Source: Neoscytalidium dimidiatum (lineage: Eukaryota > Ascomycota > Dothideomycetes > Botryosphaeriales > Botryosphaeriaceae). From it: 64,000 nt of DNA. This document shows positions 59,837-64,000 of this stretch, piece by piece; position 1 is the first letter of the stretch; each line of letters starts with the position of its first letter. The DNA lies in contig CM074697.1 in NCBI GenBank assembly GCA_037367355.1, forward strand, positions 1,054,001 through 1,118,000. The letters run 5' to 3'. Both the position numbers and the translations under genes were made by a program. Under the pieces are notes generated by a model. It made no database searches. It was not told where the DNA came from and saw nothing but the letters and a program-made list of their open reading frames with translations.

Positions 59837-61407
59837 TCAGTGCTTCGCAAACTTCACGGCGATCTCCTCCTCGGTGAACTTCCTCGTCTTCCTCCGCAGC
59901 ATCTCGGCCTTTTCCTCGAGGGTCATACCGATCTGGTCGCCCATGGGGACGAGGCACTTGGCCAGGTGGGCGTAGTCCTTCATGACGAGGCGGACGGTGA
60001 TCATGATGTAGTCGATGTTCTTGAAGGTGAGGGCGTGCTCGCGGGCGTACTGGTCCTTCTGCTTCAGGAAGGCGACAGGGTGCTGGCGCCAGTGGCGGAG
60101 CGGGTTGAGGTGGTGCGAGGTGTGGTAGCCGTCGTTGAAGCAGAAGCGGTTGCTCTGGGATGAGCAGGTTAGCGAGACTATCGTGACGGAGAAAGAGGGA
60201 GGGCGAAGACTATCGAGGCGGAATAGATGGAGATGGGGTGGGGGGACAGGAGGGGGGAACTTACAGCAACATCGATCAGGGTGATGCTGGACCGGAAATC
60301 GGAGTCCGGGTCCACCTCGTCCACGAAGGCGTGCTGGCCCCAGTTACCCACCATGAGGCCGAGCCTGAGGATGATGAAGGGTAGCAGGAAGACGCAAATG
60401 GTGGCGCGGCCGTCGATGAGCCAGGAGAGGTACCACATGCCGAATGTGGCGAATTCGGAAAAGCCGGCACGCAGGCCAGTCTTGTAGTGGCCTTTGCGGA
60501 TGAAGTACAGGGGCAGGTCGAACCAGATGAGAAAGACAAAGCGGCCGATGTAGTGGAGGAGGTTCCAGATGTCGTCGCGCTGGTAACGGAGGGTGGACGA
60601 GAGGTCGTCCGGCCCATTGCCTTCAACATGGTGATGGCGGACTACGGAGGTGTCAGAAGAGATTGTGGGGCAAAGAAGTCAAAACAGGGGTTGTGCTTAC
60701 CGTGATGGTAGAAGTAGGTGTTCCAAGTGTGGCCGAAGAGGGGATCGGTGATGAAGGGGAAGCCATGATCAATGAGGCGCCAGGGATTCCTTTTGGCGAG
60801 CACGCCACGCATGTGAATGTGTTGGTGCATCATGAGCATGTATCTGTGGAGGCTTGTCAGCACGTGAGGGAGGCTTCATGAGTGCTAATGCTTACGTTCC
60901 GACATAGTAAGTTTGCATGACCCAGTGCAGGATTCCGTGGAGCCAGGAAAAATGGTAGAAAAGATAGAGGGCGCTGGGCAGAGAGGTAGTTGCGTAGAGG
61001 AAGAGATGGTTCAGCATGACTACGTCGGTCTCGACGCGAACGACGGAGCGTGCCCAGCGGATGTAGGGCTGCAGGACATAGCGGTCCAGCACGGGCGGCA
61101 ACTTGATATCAGGAGTATCCCAGAAAATGAAAACGGTCGGGTCAAAGTCGGGATGGTTGGGGTTGTTCATGGCTTCCATGGCATCGATGGTAGTCTGATC
61201 GTTGTGATCGGGAGCAACATCATCCTCATTGGCCGAGTCTTTTCTCCGATGGTGCAGATCCCCGTTTTGCGGAGAAGGAGCGGCAGGGCCCTTGGCGTCG
61301 GCAATGGCAGAGGACGGGGCCTCTGTGGCGGCATCCCGTTGCAGGCACTTGAGCAGCAGCAAGTCGGCCCGGGTCAGACCAGGGTCAATGAATGTTTCAG
61401 GATCCAT
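59837..61407 (-). CDS. Membrane fatty-acid desaturase, 449 aa
   Basis: The exons are 61407-60896, 60843-60701, 60641-60265 and 60154-59837. Three His boxes of a non-haem di-iron desaturase are present: H177-Q-H-I-H181, H218-x2-H221-H222 (FYHHVRHHH, across a splice) and H355-T-S-H358-H359 (DGYHTSHHLNPLRHW). Hydrophobic segments lie between (about residues 150-170, 245-265, 295-320). The first 100 residues are hydrophilic and probably cytosolic; no cytochrome b5 domain is seen. The enzyme should introduce double bonds into fatty acyl chains at the ER; position specificity is unknown. The start is the first ATG; upstream codons of the frame lack one. Confidence 0.88.
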
Positions 61408-64000
61408 TGTGGGGTAGATCAGCGCGAGCAATACAGATTGGATTGGCCGAGTGTACAAAAAAGGGTTGGCAAGCCAGTGACGTCAGGTAAGAGCCCAAGT
61501 GACTTATCGACGCGGCGAGACGGTGATAAGAGATGGCAGTGTCGGAGAAGCCGAAGTGGAGGCGCAGAATGGGTGATTATCAGACAATTAGCCGGTCCAG
61601 GCGGTGGTCTGAATAGCGGAGGAAGGGCACTCGGCGTCCAGGCCGAGTTCGCAAAGGGGTTAGTGTATGTGGCAGCGGACGGGGCTATGATACAGATATG
61701 TACAAGCAATTGACAGGCGAACTGAGGGGGCGTTGGGACGCAGATAGAGAGAGGCAGGCTGATGAGAGATGGACAGCAGCCAAGGAAGAAGGGAGGAGAG
61801 AGCGGAGAGTAGAGCTCGCCAGGAGTAGAGAGGCCGGCCAGACTCTTCTTCTTCTGGTTGCGCTAGTGGCCGCTTTTTACGCCGGTAGCGGCTAGCGCCC
61901 GCAGATCTGCGCCTTGGCAGGCCCAGGCCATGGACCCTGACATGCAGCGGCTCGTGGCTCTCGTGGTCGTGCCACGGTGCCACGGCGTGCGTTCAGCGGC
62001 CGGCACACCCGCTCATCCGCTCACCCACCACCCGGCGAGCTCTTCATCGACATCTCATCCACACACACACACATTGTTCTACATGCGTCATGGCCGTGTT
62101 CCAGCGCAACTGTGCAACTCAATGCAGACTCCGGTTGTCGCATCTCGGTTTTGCGGCAGGGAGGATCCCCTGTGGCGCATCAGCTCATGCTGCCGGCACG
62201 CTGGCTTTCTGGACAGATATCCTCTCCACGCGGGATGAACTCCACGCGTTCGTTCGCGTCGGGCCCGTCTCGGCAGTGCTCACCGCCTCGCTTCCCTGCC
62301 TCGCTGCCTGAATTCAAACCGCGTGCGCAATTTGCGGCCGAGCCGATGCCGGAACAAGGAAGCCGCATGTGTTTCATCACCGTCTGTTGATTCGACTTTC
62401 GACATGCCAGATGGCGAGACGGTCATACGTTGAACCGACTGTCACCCGCCGCGCCGCGCTCCACTTGCTCGAAATCTTGCACGGCGCGCTTGCTGTCACT
62501 CATCACTACTCTTCACAATCCAAGCGCCCCCCCCGCACCACCCACCGTCGCGAGAAGCCATGCTAGACTTCTGGCCAACTGCGGGGGCTTTCCTCTTGGC
62601 TGGCCTGCAGCACTGTGTCCAAGTCATCGTCTAGTCGGCCCTATTAGACTGACTCTTGGCTGCTTTCGCTTTCGTGTTGATATGCAGCGAGCCACTCCAA
62701 TCACTCCAGCCAATTGCCAGAGGCACATACATACTACGTACCCATATTATGGCAGAATTCTCGGAATCCACATTGCTGTCGAGTCCAGACTCCAGATAAG
62801 ATCTCCGTCTTCCCGACGTGGGATGCTGTACCGCTCAGCGTCAATTGATCGTGCGCGTGTCAGTTGTCTGGTCTGGTCCCACGCTGGCTAACGTCGGGAC
62901 CTTGAGCTGTCTGCCTGCCAACTCGGACCTTTCATGCTGATGACGTCGCCAGCCAGACGAGTCTGCCTTTCAGTCTCGCGTTTGGCGCAGTAATTTCACG
63001 TTTCGCGGTCGAGCAAAGCACTGGTTCAGGTGAGAATGGCTTGCACCCTCCTGTCAATCTCAGCATTGCCCGCTTTACCTACTCAAGTAACTGTGCCAAG
63101 TCGAGCATGGAGTTGGACAAGCCCGCCTTACCGAACTTCAGTTCCGTACATGTAATGAGCCTCGGCTGCAATCGCCCCTTCGCCGTCGACACGACAGTTC
63201 AAGGCGATTTTTGCCACAGCACTCAGATTGGACGCCTTTGGACATCTCACGAGGACTGAAGATTTTACCCACAAATATTGTCCATGGCCGGCGGCGAGTG
63301 CCGGATGTTTCTGCGGCGACGGGTTATGCGCGCTTCTTGCACGGAACAGGTTGCATCAAATTGTCAGAATGAGCTCTAAGCTTCTTTCAAGATAGCAGCA
63401 GGCGATTGACTGTCGGCGCATTTGTGAAGATTCTACTTTCTCAGACTCTCTAGCACTTTTCCAGCTCAGCTTGAGCGAAGTTTGCACGTAGCCCGGCTCT
63501 CGGCGACCGGGGTGCATGTCGTTCCCGAACCCGAGGCCGATGATCAGGCGCAAGGATACCACGCCTGTAGATGACGAAGAGGATGAGTAACCCCATCCGC
63601 AATCTTAAAGAAGCTCTGTCATTATTTAGTTACGAGGCGCAGCGGGGCAGCCACAACTTCTTACGGGCACCTTCCTCGCTTCCCCTTCCCTCCCCACCAG
63701 CGTGGGATGGTACAATGTCTCAGCGTACGAGTCATTTGATGGGAGAGGCGTCAGTGACAGATCCTGCATCCCCCTTCCACGTGCTTAGCATCATCCTTCG
63801 GGGCTCGCACCGGGGAGAACCCAGTGGCTTGGGCACTAAGCATCTGTATCCGGAGACCATGACCTTGAAACACAGTCTTACCAGTAATATCCTCCGATCC
63901 AGAATTTCGCGTCATCTCGTGCTAAAGTTGGATCTTCTCCAAGCCCTCGACGAAAGGCGATGCCAATCGATGCACATACAACGCGTATGCGAGTACGATA
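61408..64000. other. 2.6-kb right end, no gene seen
   Basis: The first few hundred bases should hold the desaturase promoter. A CA dinucleotide run of five to six units lies at about 62060-62073. Frames in 61.9-63.6 kb show no domain, and no tRNA was found. Confidence 0.4.

Overview
The window looks like nuclear DNA of a filamentous ascomycete (Pezizomycotina). The protein genes are interrupted by short introns, mostly 46-120 bp with GTRNGT donors and YAG acceptors. The gene set includes two Zn2Cys6 transcription factors, a HET-domain protein, a secreted sulfatase and a fungal-type ferric reductase. A nuclear tRNA carries an intron right after anticodon position 37. No bacterial operons, CRISPR arrays, rRNA genes or intact transposons were seen. 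The class is uncertain; Dothideomycetes or Eurotiomycetes would both fit. Exon borders below were worked out by eye from splice signals, frame continuity and family resemblance.

Left part (1-19.4 kb): two divergent Zn2Cys6 regulators share a short promoter (the left one runs off the window). Next come a secreted GH125 alpha-mannosidase, tRNA-Thr(CGU), a seven-exon secreted arylsulfatase, a HET-domain protein, an unrecognised coiled-coil protein, a PLP-dependent decarboxylase and the pre-rRNA processing factor NOP9. NOP9 is divergent from TIP20/RINT1 (19.9-22.7 kb), a Dsl1-complex tethering subunit of Golgi-to-ER traffic.

Middle (22.7-36.7 kb): a 9.3-kb block with no convincing gene, then LST7, the fungal folliculin-like subunit of amino-acid/TORC1 signalling, then another 3.2 kb of noncoding DNA with a recurring T-rich motif.

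Right part (36.7-64 kb): a vanillyl-alcohol-oxidase-type FAD oxidase, an SPT10-like acetyltransferase with an integrase-type H2C2 zinc finger, a short-chain dehydrogenase whose catalytic Tyr position reads His, a decayed AIM9-like kinase pseudogene with RIP-like stop codons, an AMMECR1 protein, a seven-exon ferric reductase, a two-barrel ABM-like protein, candidate secreted proteins, small unknown genes and a membrane fatty-acid desaturase. The last 2.6 kb holds nothing recognised.

The genes do not form an obvious biosynthetic cluster. Housekeeping genes (NOP9, TIP20, LST7, SPT10, AMMECR1) are mixed with accessory genes (HET, sulfatase, ferric reductase, secreted proteins). The most interesting points are the partly RIP-mutated kinase, the integrase-type finger in SPT10, the altered SDR active site, the stop-free introns of length divisible by three, and the large gene-free block.
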